Positions 27,347 through 36,400 of a stretch of 64,000 nt of DNA are shown piece by piece. The notes beneath the pieces were generated by a model that was not told where the DNA came from, searched no databases, and was given only the letters and a program-made list of their open reading frames with translations. Positions within the stretch are counted from its first letter, which is position 1, and each line of letters begins with the position of its first letter. The position numbers were made by a program, and so were the translations under genes. Source of the stretch: Flavobacterium ichthyis. GTDB taxonomy: Bacteria > Bacteroidota > Bacteroidia > Flavobacteriales > Flavobacteriaceae. The stretch covers positions 94,140 to 158,139 of the forward strand of contig NZ_JAABLM010000009.1 in assembly GCF_009915155.1 (NCBI RefSeq), read 5' to 3'.

Positions 27347-28999
27347 ATGAAAAATCTGTTGTCAAAAAATGTAATTTACGCTTCCGTTTTTGTAATTCTT
27401 TTGCTGATTTACGGTTTGTTTTTTGCCCGTATGGGATTTGAACTTTGGGATACTGGTTACATTCCGAGTTATTCTTGGCGAATTGTTAATGGCCAAAATG
27501 TTTATGAAGATTTTGTGTATAAAGCACCGCCAATCACACTTTATTTTCATGCGTTATTCATGAAAATTTTTCCCAACCTTCAACAATTTTGGCTAATAAA
27601 AATTTGTAATTATTTGCTTTTTGCAGTTCAAGTCATGCTTTGTGTTTTTGGTTTTAAAAATTTTTATCCAAACAAAATCTCGTTTAATATTTGGAGTTTA
27701 ATTAGTTTTTCATTTGCGATTTCATTACTCAATTTTACCGCATATCCGTGGCCAACAACGGATGGATTGCTTTTCGCAAGCGTTGCTTTTTTCATTCTTT
27801 CGTTACAACGAAAAAACCTCTTGCATTGGTTTCTCATTGCGTTATTTGTCACGCTTTCCTCGTTAACCAAACAGTCATTTTATTTAATTCCAATTGGTTT
27901 TATCGTAACGATTTATTTTATGTTCGAAAGAAAAAATCTTTACGTTTTCCTGCTGTCTTTAATAATTTGCTATGGTTTATTTTTCCTTTGGATTGAAACA
28001 TTTACTTCCTGGGAAACTTATCGAAAACAAACCACGGGAGAAACGCATTTCATCGATTTATTTTATACCGGATTTTTAAATTATTTCATCAATTATGGCA
28101 AGAAAATAATTATACCGTTGTTTCTTATTGCACCAATTGCACTTTTTTTCAACCGAAAAAACTTCTCTTTTTTAAAATTTTTCAAAATAATTGCTGTCGT
28201 TTTAATTGGTTACAGCATCATATTGTGCATTGCAACAGAATTTCTTTTTGCCTCGAGAATTGCATTTATCGGAACCGGAATATTTGTGATTGTAAAAGCA
28301 ATTGAGAAAAAAAATTTGAAAAATTACTTTCCCGTTTTTCTGGCACTTTTATTGGCTTGGAGCTGCTCGGTAAGTATGGGTTACAACTACCCTATTTTGT
28401 TTTCAACCGGAATTATTATGTCGATTGTCGTGGTTTTACAAGAATATTTGGTAAAATTCAAATCCAATAAACTCATACTTTTTTTAGGCATTTTATTGAC
28501 CTTTCTTGCCATGGCAAAAAATTTTAATCCATATCGAGAAGCAAATATCTTGGAACTCAATCATGATTTAGGCGAAGTTTCTCCAAAACTAGCAGGAATT
28601 AACACTTCTGAAAAAACTAAAAATAAGTTAGTTGAGGCCAAAAAATTGATTGAAAAATATGGAGAAAAATACATCATGGCACCAGGATTTCCAATGGCAC
28701 ATTACATTTTTGATACACAAAGCGTGATGAAATCTGACTGGTTAACTAACAACGAAATCAACCGTCAAGCGGGAACTTATATAGAAACTGCCGCACGTGT
28801 TGATCATTTTGTTTTTTTGGAAAAATCGTTCATCGAAGGCGAATTGTATTTACCGGAAAATCGTTCAGAGTTTAGCGCGGTAACGGTTTACATTTTGAAT
28901 AATTTCAAAAAAATTGAAGAAACCGAACATTTTATCATTTTCAACACCAACGAAAAAAAATCAGCATTACCCGTTTTAATCAGTAAATCAGTGTATTAG
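27347..28999 (+). CDS. Polytopic membrane protein, probable GT-C glycosyltransferase
   Basis: A 550-residue protein with about eleven hydrophobic helices in the first 400 residues and a soluble C-terminal domain of about 140 residues. The first loop has FARMGFELWDTGYIPSYSW then YKAPPITLYFHALF, which fits the D/E-containing loop of GT39/GT83-like enzymes. I chose the ATG at 27347 rather than a frame start at 27290 because the promoter lies between them. Its end overlaps the flippase gene on the other strand by 4 bases. A role in surface-glycan decoration is inferred from context. Confidence 0.72.
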   Translation: MKNLLSKNVIYASVFVILLLIYGLFFARMGFELWDTGYIPSYSWRIVNGQNVYEDFVYKAPPITLYFHALFMKIFPNLQQFWLIKICNYLLFAVQVMLCVFGFKNFYPNKISFNIWSLISFSFAISLLNFTAYPWPTTDGLLFASVAFFILSLQRKNLLHWFLIALFVTLSSLTKQSFYLIPIGFIVTIYFMFERKNLYVFLLSLIICYGLFFLWIETFTSWETYRKQTTGETHFIDLFYTGFLNYFINYGKKIIIPLFLIAPIALFFNRKNFSFLKFFKIIAVVLIGYSIILCIATEFLFASRIAFIGTGIFVIVKAIEKKNLKNYFPVFLALLLAWSCSVSMGYNYPILFSTGIIMSIVVVLQEYLVKFKSNKLILFLGILLTFLAMAKNFNPYREANILELNHDLGEVSPKLAGINTSEKTKNKLVEAKKLIEKYGEKYIMAPGFPMAHYIFDTQSVMKSDWLTNNEINRQAGTYIETAARVDHFVFLEKSFIEGELYLPENRSEFSAVTVYILNNFKKIEETEHFIIFNTNEKKSALPVLISKSVY

Positions 29000-30264
29000 C
29001 GCAATAATTCTTTTCTAAAAAAAATCGATAGTCCTAAAAAATAGATAAGGTAAGTGATAAAATAAGCGATAACCACGCCTTGACTTCCTTGTGCTTCGAT
29101 AAAATACAAACTACTGCAATACAAAATGCTAAGCGATAAAATTTCGGAAATAATGAATGTTATAGTCATTTTTTTGGCAAAAAACTGATAGCCTAAAATC
29201 AGCGAGGCAGCTTTGAAAAAATCGCCTGCCAATTGCCACGGAAGCAATTCGCCGATCGGCAAAAAATCTGCCGAAAAAAGGATTTTGGTAATGAATTCTC
29301 GGAAAATGTAAATGCCGATTAGCAATAGGGCAAACACGGGCAAAACACTTTTAAAGTAATTTCTAAAAATTGCTCCGGTTTGTACTGTGGTTTTGGCTTC
29401 TACTAATTTTGGCATAAAATAAACGGTTAGCAAAGTAGAAACAAACAGCATATAATTGAAAGAAATTCTTTCGACGGCAGCCCAAAATCCGGCTTCGGTA
29501 GTACCAATTGTGTTGATTATATTATTTCGAATCATCAAATAAATCATCGGACCGATAAATCCGGACACAAATGTCATCAGCGAAAAACCCGCCAATTGTT
29601 TGATGATTTTAAAATCGAAATGTGCTGGAGAAACCATCTCAGCCAAACGAATTTCTTTGGAAACAAAAATAAGCGACACTAAAAAAATGAAAGCCGGAAG
29701 TAACACTGTGGCAATGAAAGCACCGTTGATGCCGTACCAGATTACCAAAAAAACCGTTAAAAGTAAACCTAAAATATTGCCGGCAATATTGATAAAAATC
29801 ACGGCCTTAAATTGTGCAAAACCGTTGAGAATATTGGTAAATAATAAACCCAAAATGTAAAATGGCAACGCAAATGCCATCAACTGAAACACAAAACCAA
29901 ATGCGCCAAAACCAAAGACTTCCTGGCGTAAAAATTCGGCAGCAAAAAATAGAAAAATCCCCACAATAATTGCCGCACAAAGCATGCTGATGAACAAAGT
30001 AGCGACGGTTTTTTTGAGTTGGCTGACATCGCTTTTATTTTCGGCGGCATATTTTACAATCCCGTTTTGAAATCCCAGCGAAGCCACAGTTTCCACCGAA
30101 CTGTAAAAATTGCGAAGATTGCTCAAAAGTGCCATTCCCGAAGCACCCAAAAAAGTCGCCACAATTTTAGAAGTGATTAACCCGGAAAGGATTTTAATCA
30201 CTACAGAAAAACTGTTTAATGACGCCACTTTAACGAATGTAGAATGTAAAACTTTTTTGTACAA
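28996..30264 (-). CDS. Wzx-type polysaccharide flippase
   Basis: A 422-residue MATE/MOP-superfamily protein with about twelve hydrophobic helices. It begins KVASLNSFSVVIKILSGLI and TSKIVATFLGASGMALLSN, the typical start of O-antigen translocases, which flip undecaprenyl-linked glycan units across the inner membrane. The position after six glycosyltransferase-type genes supports this. No polymerase (Wzy) or ligase gene is evident, unless one of the two GT-C-like proteins has that role. Its 3' end overlaps the plus-strand gene at 27347-28999. Confidence 0.88.
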   Translation of the reverse strand: MYKKVLHSTFVKVASLNSFSVVIKILSGLITSKIVATFLGASGMALLSNLRNFYSSVETVASLGFQNGIVKYAAENKSDVSQLKKTVATLFISMLCAAIIVGIFLFFAAEFLRQEVFGFGAFGFVFQLMAFALPFYILGLLFTNILNGFAQFKAVIFINIAGNILGLLLTVFLVIWYGINGAFIATVLLPAFIFLVSLIFVSKEIRLAEMVSPAHFDFKIIKQLAGFSLMTFVSGFIGPMIYLMIRNNIINTIGTTEAGFWAAVERISFNYMLFVSTLLTVYFMPKLVEAKTTVQTGAIFRNYFKSVLPVFALLLIGIYIFREFITKILFSADFLPIGELLPWQLAGDFFKAASLILGYQFFAKKMTITFIISEILSLSILYCSSLYFIEAQGSQGVVIAYFITYLIYFLGLSIFFRKELLR

Positions 30265-30374
30265 AACACAATTTTTGGAGTGCAGAAATGTACATATTTT
30301 ATTTTATTCCCGCAGCTAATTAATGCGTTATTTTAATGGTTTTTGAAATTCCAGCCTGATAATGTAACCTTAAA

Positions 30375-30453
30375 GTATGGATAGTGTATAGATGATGTAT
30401 GGATAGTGTAGGGTTGTAATAGGCTAAAATAAAAATAAAAATAAAAATAAAAG
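30375..30453. repeat. Short direct repeat and AT pentamer tract
   Basis: The 283-base gap before the T9SS protein gene contains GTATGGATAGTGTA twice (30375-30388 and 30397-30410, 22 bases apart) and then about five AAATA/AAAAT pentamers (30424-30453). No convincing promoter pair is seen; TACATTTA at 30519-30526 may be a -7 box. Confidence 0.6.
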
Positions 30454-30547
30454 TCAAAATTAAGAATTATTGAAGTACCTCTTTCTAACTCAAACTTAAT
30501 TACTTAAAAGTTTTTCACTACATTTAAAGCCTTAACCGGATTGTAAG

Positions 30548-32365
30548 GTGCAAAAAATACTACCATATTATCTTAGTTGTATTTTGTCTTTTGTTTTTGC
30601 GTATTCTTTTGCGCAAAACGTAACGCTTTACGAGCAATTCAACGGTAGGTTCGATTTTATTTTCATCGGAAACACCATGAACCTTCTGGAAAACAACCTG
30701 ACCAACTCGTGCAACATCACCCGAACAACTGCTTCAGCTCACCTCAACTTGTCGTCCACACAACAAATTCACCGGGCTTATTTGTATTGGGCGGGTTCGG
30801 GAACGGGAGATTTTTCGGTGAAATTAAATGACAGCATCATCAAGGCTCAAAGAAATTTTGATTTGTTTCAAAACGATCTTCCCTATTTTGCTGCTTTCGC
30901 AAATGTTACGCAGCTGGTGCAACAAACCGGAAACGGAATTTATACTTTATCAGACCTTGATGTGACGCCATTTTTAAGTCCGTCGCAATATTGCAACAAC
31001 CGAACAAATTTTGCCGGGTGGACTTTGGTCATCGTCTATCAAGACGAAAACCTTCCTCAAAATCAAATTAATATTTACGACGGTTTACAAGGTGTTTCGC
31101 AACAACAACAAAACCTCACACTTCGGCTCGAAAATCTTTTTGTTCGGGATAATGCCAATTCTAAAGTGGGTTTTGTGGCGTGGGAAGGTGACGTGAATTT
31201 GCCTTCGTTACCCATTTTTACGGAAGCACTTAAAATCAATGGCTATACGTTAAGCAACGACTTGAATCCACCCAATAACGCCTTTAATGGAACCAACAGT
31301 TTTACTGGCGAAACCAATCTTTACAACATGGATTTGGATGTTTACGACATTCAAGATTATATTTCGGCAGGAAATACTTCCGCGGAAATCACGCTGACTT
31401 CCCAACAGGATTTTGTGATGATAAGCACCGTGGTTACCAAACTCAACAGCCAACTTCCCGATGCGATTATTGCCATTGATTCCATTGAAACGGAATGTAA
31501 TTCCCGCAGAATTATCGTACATTTTACCGTGACCAATTACCAAAGTACCGCACTTTTACGAGCCGGAGTTCCCATTGCCATTTACGCCAATGACGAATTT
31601 ATCGAATATGCCGAAACTTTCGTGGAACTAGCCATTGACGAAAGCCACCAAGACCGGATTTGGTTAGAAATTCCCGATTATATTCCCAATAACTTTGAAC
31701 TGAAATTAGGAATTGATGATTTAGGAAATGGCGAAGGAATTGTCAACGAATTAATTGAAACCAATAATATTTTTATCGAAAATGTAACGCTTCCGGTTTC
31801 GCCTGAATTTAATGTGTTGCCCAATTTACAAAGCTGCAACATCGGATTTGGTGCCGGAATTTTCGACTTTTCGGAATATGAAAATTTTGTTAAAACCGAA
31901 GCTTCACAATTGGTTGCCTTTTTTGAAAATGAAGCCAATGCTGTCCAGAATATTTTTCCAATTTGGAACACAAATGATTACCGCTCTGAACAGAATCCGA
32001 AAGAAATCTTTGTGAGAATATCTAACGACAATTGCTTTAGCATCACTTCTTTTTGGATTGACACCAAAAATTGTCCCCCAACGGTTTACAATGCTCTAAC
32101 ACCAAATGGTGACGGTTACAACGACTTCTTTTTCATTGACGGGTTGCAAAATATTTTTACGAATTACGAACTTTTCATTTTCAACCGCTGGGGAAAATTA
32201 GTGTGGACCGGAAACCATCAAAGTGAAAACTGGACCGGAAACTCTAATAACGGTGTTCATTTTTTAACCGAAAATTTAGCTGCCGGAACCTATTTTTACA
32301 TTCTTTATTTAAACGATAAAGATTATCCCGATGCGTTAAACGGTTTTGTTTTTCTTCAAAAATAA
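30548..32365 (+). CDS. Secreted protein with T9SS type B C-terminal sorting domain
   Basis: A 605-residue protein starting at GTG, with a signal peptide (MQKILPYYLSCILSFVFAYS then FAQN). Residues about 25-300 hold an unnamed beta-rich domain with YLYWAGSG and AGWTLVIVYQDENLP, similar to DUF3344-like modules. A CARDB/Ig-like part follows (residues about 310-420). The last 90 residues are the gliding-motility-associated type B sorting domain: YNALTPNGDGYNDFF, FNRWGKLVW and a GTYFYIL ending. It should cross the outer membrane by the type IX system and remain at the surface or be released. No SprF-like partner gene follows. Confidence 0.88.
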   Translation: MQKILPYYLSCILSFVFAYSFAQNVTLYEQFNGRFDFIFIGNTMNLLENNLTNSCNITRTTASAHLNLSSTQQIHRAYLYWAGSGTGDFSVKLNDSIIKAQRNFDLFQNDLPYFAAFANVTQLVQQTGNGIYTLSDLDVTPFLSPSQYCNNRTNFAGWTLVIVYQDENLPQNQINIYDGLQGVSQQQQNLTLRLENLFVRDNANSKVGFVAWEGDVNLPSLPIFTEALKINGYTLSNDLNPPNNAFNGTNSFTGETNLYNMDLDVYDIQDYISAGNTSAEITLTSQQDFVMISTVVTKLNSQLPDAIIAIDSIETECNSRRIIVHFTVTNYQSTALLRAGVPIAIYANDEFIEYAETFVELAIDESHQDRIWLEIPDYIPNNFELKLGIDDLGNGEGIVNELIETNNIFIENVTLPVSPEFNVLPNLQSCNIGFGAGIFDFSEYENFVKTEASQLVAFFENEANAVQNIFPIWNTNDYRSEQNPKEIFVRISNDNCFSITSFWIDTKNCPPTVYNALTPNGDGYNDFFFIDGLQNIFTNYELFIFNRWGKLVWTGNHQSENWTGNSNNGVHFLTENLAAGTYFYILYLNDKDYPDALNGFVFLQK

Positions 32366-32368
32366 AAA

Positions 32369-32971
32369 TTAGTTACGCGTTAGAGGTGGCAAACTCCATC
32401 GGTTTTTCACCGCTAAAAGCCTGATAAAAATCATGACCAACGAAGTAGAAAGGTACAAAATATCGTCTTTGAGGTTGAAATATTTCAGTACAAAAAATAA
32501 AATTCCACCGATGATACAAATCGTAGCATAAATTTCTTTCCTAAAAATCACAGGAATTTCGTTACACAATATATCTCTGGTAACGCCACCAAAACAGGCT
32601 GTCATCGTTCCTAACGAGATGCAAATCAGCGGATTAAGGTTGTTTTCCAAGCCTTTTTCAAGACCAATTAATGTGAAAACACCCAAACCAATTGTATCGA
32701 ACAAAAACAGCGACCGCCGTAAATATTCTAACTTTTTTCTGAAAACAATCGACAAAAAATAACCTAAAATAATACAATATACATAATTAATGTCACGCAT
32801 CCAACCTACTGGAGTTCTGCCAATTAAAATATCGCGTAAAGTTCCGCCTCCAACTGCCGTAACAAATGCAATGATAAAAACCCCAAACGGGTCTAAGCGT
32901 TTGTTCATAGCCGTTAAAGCGCCCGAAAGCGCAAAGGCCATCGTCCCGATAATATCTAAAGTGTGAAACAT
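32369..32971 (-). CDS. TRIC-type (UPF0126) cation channel family protein
   Basis: A 200-residue inner-membrane protein made of two repeated three-helix units plus a seventh helix. Each unit has the family motif: GGGTLRD at residues 41-47 and GGVTRD at 128-133, with the Pro/Gly kinks FALSGAL near 13-19. Prokaryotic homologues form trimeric potassium-permeable channels; physiological role here is unknown. It sits 14 bases downstream of the RDD gene on the same strand, and its stop lies 3 bases from that of the convergent T9SS protein gene. Confidence 0.9.
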   Translation of the reverse strand: MFHTLDIIGTMAFALSGALTAMNKRLDPFGVFIIAFVTAVGGGTLRDILIGRTPVGWMRDINYVYCIILGYFLSIVFRKKLEYLRRSLFLFDTIGLGVFTLIGLEKGLENNLNPLICISLGTMTACFGGVTRDILCNEIPVIFRKEIYATICIIGGILFFVLKYFNLKDDILYLSTSLVMIFIRLLAVKNRWSLPPLTRN

Positions 32972-32985
32972 TTTTACTGAAAAAT

Positions 32986-33729
32986 TTACATGTTGCCGGT
33001 GTAATAATTGTAGTCTTTTAATACTGTCCGGATAAAATCGGCTTGATTGCCGCTTTGGTTTTTTATTTTGGCAACTTCTTCTATTTTGGCAACCAATTTA
33101 TTAATTAAAATTACATCGTGGGAAGCCATTGCGGCTTTAAAAGTTTCCTTGATAATTCGGGCATCATTATCAGAAAGTCTGATTACTGAAGGATATGTTG
33201 GTACATAACCCGAATCAATTTCTTCTAAAATGGTATGGTTGATATTGATGTCGTTTCGCAAACTAATCACAGAAGTTCCTGCGGTAATATCGCCCAATCG
33301 TTGCGTTTTTTTGCTGGTCACCATTGAAACCAATCCAACCACCGCAAAACTCAAATTAATATCCACGATACGAAAAGCCCATCTCATAAAATAATCGCCA
33401 AAAGACGCTTGGTATCCATCGATTTTCACCACTTTCATTTTCAATAATTTTTTCCCAAATGTTTGTCCTTCAAGCATACTTTCGAGAATGAGTGAGTAAA
33501 AAATAGCAGGTAAATAAAATATAATTTGAATGGTAGCAGCACTCCATCGGTCCATTCCATCAATGAGTTTGTTAATCCCCAATAAATAAAAAAACAACCA
33601 ATAGACCACAATTATGTAGGCAAATTTGATAATCATGTCCAGCAAACACGCCAACATTCTTTCGCCAACAGAAGCTGCTGTAAAATTGATATCAACATTT
33701 TGCGTAGTTGTGATGGATAATTGTGTCAT
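32986..33729 (-). CDS. RDD family membrane protein
   Basis: A 247-residue protein with an RDD domain over residues about 15-160: ASVGERMLACLLDMIIKF (Arg and Asp of the motif), two or three helices, then EGQTFGKKLLKMKVV and QRLGDITAGTSVI. The remaining 85 residues are soluble and charged. RDD proteins are poorly characterised; some act in ion tolerance. It faces away from the SpoIIM-like gene, with 19 bases between the two start codons, so the two probably share a regulatory region. Confidence 0.88.
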   Translation of the reverse strand: MTQLSITTTQNVDINFTAASVGERMLACLLDMIIKFAYIIVVYWLFFYLLGINKLIDGMDRWSAATIQIIFYLPAIFYSLILESMLEGQTFGKKLLKMKVVKIDGYQASFGDYFMRWAFRIVDINLSFAVVGLVSMVTSKKTQRLGDITAGTSVISLRNDININHTILEEIDSGYVPTYPSVIRLSDNDARIIKETFKAAMASHDVILINKLVAKIEEVAKIKNQSGNQADFIRTVLKDYNYYTGNM

Positions 33730-33748
33730 ATTTTATATTTTAGCGGAG

Positions 33749-34717
33749 ATGAGAGAAGTTGCATTTATTAAGCAAAATAAAGAAAAATGGCTCGAATTTG
33801 AGCAGGCAATTTTTGGTAAGATACAAAAAAATCCTGACGAACTCGCGAGCCTGTACATTCATTTGGTGAACGATTTGTCTTTTGCCAAAACCTATTATCC
33901 CAAAAGCAAAACAGTAGTTTACCTCAATTATCTCGCGTCGCAAATTTACCAGAAAATTTACAAAACCAAGCGAACCGAACGCAACAAATTTGTGGACTTT
34001 TTTGCCTTAGAAGTGCCGCTTTTGGTCTATCAATACCGGCGGTATTTGTTGTATGCTTTTTCCATTTTCTTTTTATTTGTGGGAATTGGCGTGCTTTCGG
34101 GGAAATATGACCCTGATTTTGCACGGCTGGTCATGGGAGATCAATATGTAAACATGACTTTAGAAAATATTAAAGATGGAAATCCTGTGGCAGTTTACAA
34201 AACGGGTTCTAACTGGGGTTCGGCTTTTGGAATTACCTTAAATAATTTATATGTAGGATTAAATTGTTACCTCTATGGTATTTTTGGTGGCATCGGTACC
34301 TTATATATTTTATTGCAAAATTGTATCATGCTGGGATCATTCCAATATTTTTTTTACGAACAGGGCGTTTTTTGGGAAAGCGTTCGTGGGATTTGGATCC
34401 ATGGTTCGATGGAAATATTTGCCATTGTGATTGAAGCTGCCGCCGGATTTATTTTGGGCGCTTCCATCTTATTTCCCAAAACCTATTCCCGAATGAATTC
34501 GCTTAAGATAGGATTTAAAGATTCTTTTAAAATATTAATTAGTACGATGCCTTTTACAATTGCCGCCGGAATTTTAGAAGGATTCATCACCCGTTATGCA
34601 TTAGAAATGCCGAACTGGTTGAATGTGTTCATCATTCTTTCCACTTTGTCGCTGATTTCTTTTTACTACCTGATTTTCCCTAGAATTGTTTACAAAAAAT
34701 TGAATTTAAAAAAATGA
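33749..34717 (+). CDS. SpoIIM-like (stage II sporulation protein M family) membrane protein
   Basis: A 322-residue protein with an N-terminal soluble part (MREVAFIKQNKEKWLEFEQAI) and about five helices. The family landmarks include NNLYVGLNCYLYGIFGG and GIWIHGSMEIFAIVIEAAAGF, where IHG-x-E-I marks the SpoIIM fold. In Bacillus the family drives membrane migration, but in non-sporulating bacteria it occurs with RDD and MoxR genes and its role is unknown. The ATG at 33749 follows a GCGGAG ribosome site. The longer frame to 33626 lies inside the RDD gene and is rejected. It heads the run to DUF58. Confidence 0.88.
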   Translation: MREVAFIKQNKEKWLEFEQAIFGKIQKNPDELASLYIHLVNDLSFAKTYYPKSKTVVYLNYLASQIYQKIYKTKRTERNKFVDFFALEVPLLVYQYRRYLLYAFSIFFLFVGIGVLSGKYDPDFARLVMGDQYVNMTLENIKDGNPVAVYKTGSNWGSAFGITLNNLYVGLNCYLYGIFGGIGTLYILLQNCIMLGSFQYFFYEQGVFWESVRGIWIHGSMEIFAIVIEAAAGFILGASILFPKTYSRMNSLKIGFKDSFKILISTMPFTIAAGILEGFITRYALEMPNWLNVFIILSTLSLISFYYLIFPRIVYKKLNLKK

Positions 34718-35646
34718 CAGAACTTTACAAGAGTAGAAATTTTGGCGATTTAATCTCCGACACATTTAGTTTCATCCGACAACACGGAAAACATTATTTC
34801 CAAACTTATTTTACCGTAAATGGTGCATTTTTGTTAGTGATGGCTATTTTAATGTATTTCTTTTCCAAAATTTATACCGATTTTATCTTTTTTTCTATCC
34901 AAAATCCGGGAATGCAACCCGCATTTATGGAAAATTATAGTACTTGGATTTGGGGCGGTATTTTCGGCTTTTTTCTTTTTATTTTTGTTACCATCATTCA
35001 CCACGCTTTTCCGGTTATTTATTTCAGATATTTCGAAATTGACCCTGAAAAAAAATTTGGAGCCCGGGAAATTGCTATTTCACTTCGCTCCTATTTGAGT
35101 AAAATTGTGGCGTTTTTTGTGATGTCAATTTTTGCCGTTTTGCTTCCGGCAATCATCGTCTTCACAATTTTGGTTTTATTGTCGATGTTTTTAATCGGAA
35201 TTCCAATGTTGATGATTGCCATTCCGGTTTTTTTCACTTGGGTTCAACAATCGCTTTTTCATTACCTAAATACTGAAGATACTTACTTTACTTCTTTGGG
35301 CGAAGGTTGGAATGTAACGTTCAAAAATTTTTGGCCCAACATCGGTTCGTGTTTAACCATGCATATTTTGATGCAAGTAATTTTGGGAATTTTTGGAATG
35401 ATTATATACGTGGTGGGTGCATTTTTGGTAATGATGGAAATGAATAATTCAGGTGATCCCGAAGCTCTTTTCCCAATGTTACAAGTCATTATTTCCATTG
35501 TTTTTATTTTTTCTACCTTGTCATCTCTAATATTGAACAATTTGATTTTTATCAACCAAGCCATGATTTATTATAGCCATCGCGAAAAAACAGAAAACAT
35601 CAACTCCTTTAAAACCATCGACAGCATTGGTCAAAGCTTTGAATAA
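34714..35646 (+). CDS. Polytopic membrane protein of the RDD-SpoIIM-MoxR cluster
   Basis: A 310-residue protein with about six hydrophobic segments and no recognised enzyme motif. The start overlaps the preceding stop as ATGA, so translation is coupled. Hydrophobic stretches include FLLVMAILMYFFSKIY, GGIFGFFLFIFVTIIHH, FFVMSIFAVLLPAIIVF and IGIPMLMIAIPVFFTW. The general layout recalls the membrane domain of some glycerophosphodiester phosphodiesterases, but similarity is not strong enough to name it. Function unknown; likely part of the same envelope complex. Confidence 0.75.
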   Translation: MTELYKSRNFGDLISDTFSFIRQHGKHYFQTYFTVNGAFLLVMAILMYFFSKIYTDFIFFSIQNPGMQPAFMENYSTWIWGGIFGFFLFIFVTIIHHAFPVIYFRYFEIDPEKKFGAREIAISLRSYLSKIVAFFVMSIFAVLLPAIIVFTILVLLSMFLIGIPMLMIAIPVFFTWVQQSLFHYLNTEDTYFTSLGEGWNVTFKNFWPNIGSCLTMHILMQVILGIFGMIIYVVGAFLVMMEMNNSGDPEALFPMLQVIISIVFIFSTLSSLILNNLIFINQAMIYYSHREKTENINSFKTIDSIGQSFE

Positions 35647-36400
35647 ATTTTTGCTCATCATCGCGTTTATTTTCTGCGGAAGTATTTCGGCACAAGATAC
35701 CGTTTCTATTGCACAAGATTCGGTAAAAGTGGCTGTGAAATTCACCGAAGACATGATTTTAAAAGACAGTTCAGATATCAAACCGCTGTCTTTTGAAGAA
35801 AATTTTCAAGAAAAATATACCGATTCGGATTATGAATATGAAGCCAAACCTCGTGGAGAAAACTGGTGGGATCGCTTTTTAGAATGGTTGGCTTACTGGT
35901 TCCAAAAAATTTTCGGAATGAGCAGTTCACAATCTGCTGGAAATGTGATTAATATTATTTTGCAAATATTAGCCGTTTTGGTCGTTTTATTTGTCATTTA
36001 TTTAATTGCAAAAGCGATTTTGAACAAAGAAGGAAGATGGATTTTTGGAAAATCGAGCGATGCCAAAATGATTCGCTATGAAGATTTGGAAAAAAATTTG
36101 CAACTTGTAAATTTCGAAAAATTAATTGACGAAGCCATGCAAAATGGCGAACAACGACTGGTGGTTCGTTATTATTATTTGTGGTTGCTCAAGAAAATGT
36201 CGGCTTCAGGAATTATTAAATGGGATCCTGAAAAAACCAACTCCGATTATGTTTATGAGATTTCTTCGGAAAAATTAAAATCAGAATTTTCTTATCTTTC
36301 CTATTTGTACAATTATATTTGGTACGGAGAATTTGCTTTGGAAGAAAATACATTCGAAAAAACCGTGAAAGCTTTTCGCAAAACCATTTCTACCTTATAA
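35639..36400 (+). CDS. DUF4129 domain-containing membrane protein
   Basis: A 253-residue protein with a signal peptide or first helix (MNKFLLIIAFIFCGSISAQ), an acidic periplasmic segment, a second membrane helix (IILQILAVLVVLFVIYLIAKAIL) and a cytoplasmic C-terminal domain. The DUF4129 features are YYYLWLLKKM and NSDYVYEI, then LYNYIWYGEFALEENTFEK. No ATG is available near the beginning; I prefer TTG at 35639, which overlaps the preceding gene by 8 bases, with TTG at 35627 as alternative. DUF4129 usually accompanies MoxR and DUF58 genes, as here. Confidence 0.82.
   Translation: MNKFLLIIAFIFCGSISAQDTVSIAQDSVKVAVKFTEDMILKDSSDIKPLSFEENFQEKYTDSDYEYEAKPRGENWWDRFLEWLAYWFQKIFGMSSSQSAGNVINIILQILAVLVVLFVIYLIAKAILNKEGRWIFGKSSDAKMIRYEDLEKNLQLVNFEKLIDEAMQNGEQRLVVRYYYLWLLKKMSASGIIKWDPEKTNSDYVYEISSEKLKSEFSYLSYLYNYIWYGEFALEENTFEKTVKAFRKTISTL

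Noticed and set aside
33626..33748. Upstream extension of the SpoIIM-like protein
   Set aside because: This part lies inside the 5' end of the divergent RDD gene and adds residues with no family match. The ATG at 33749 has a good ribosome site.
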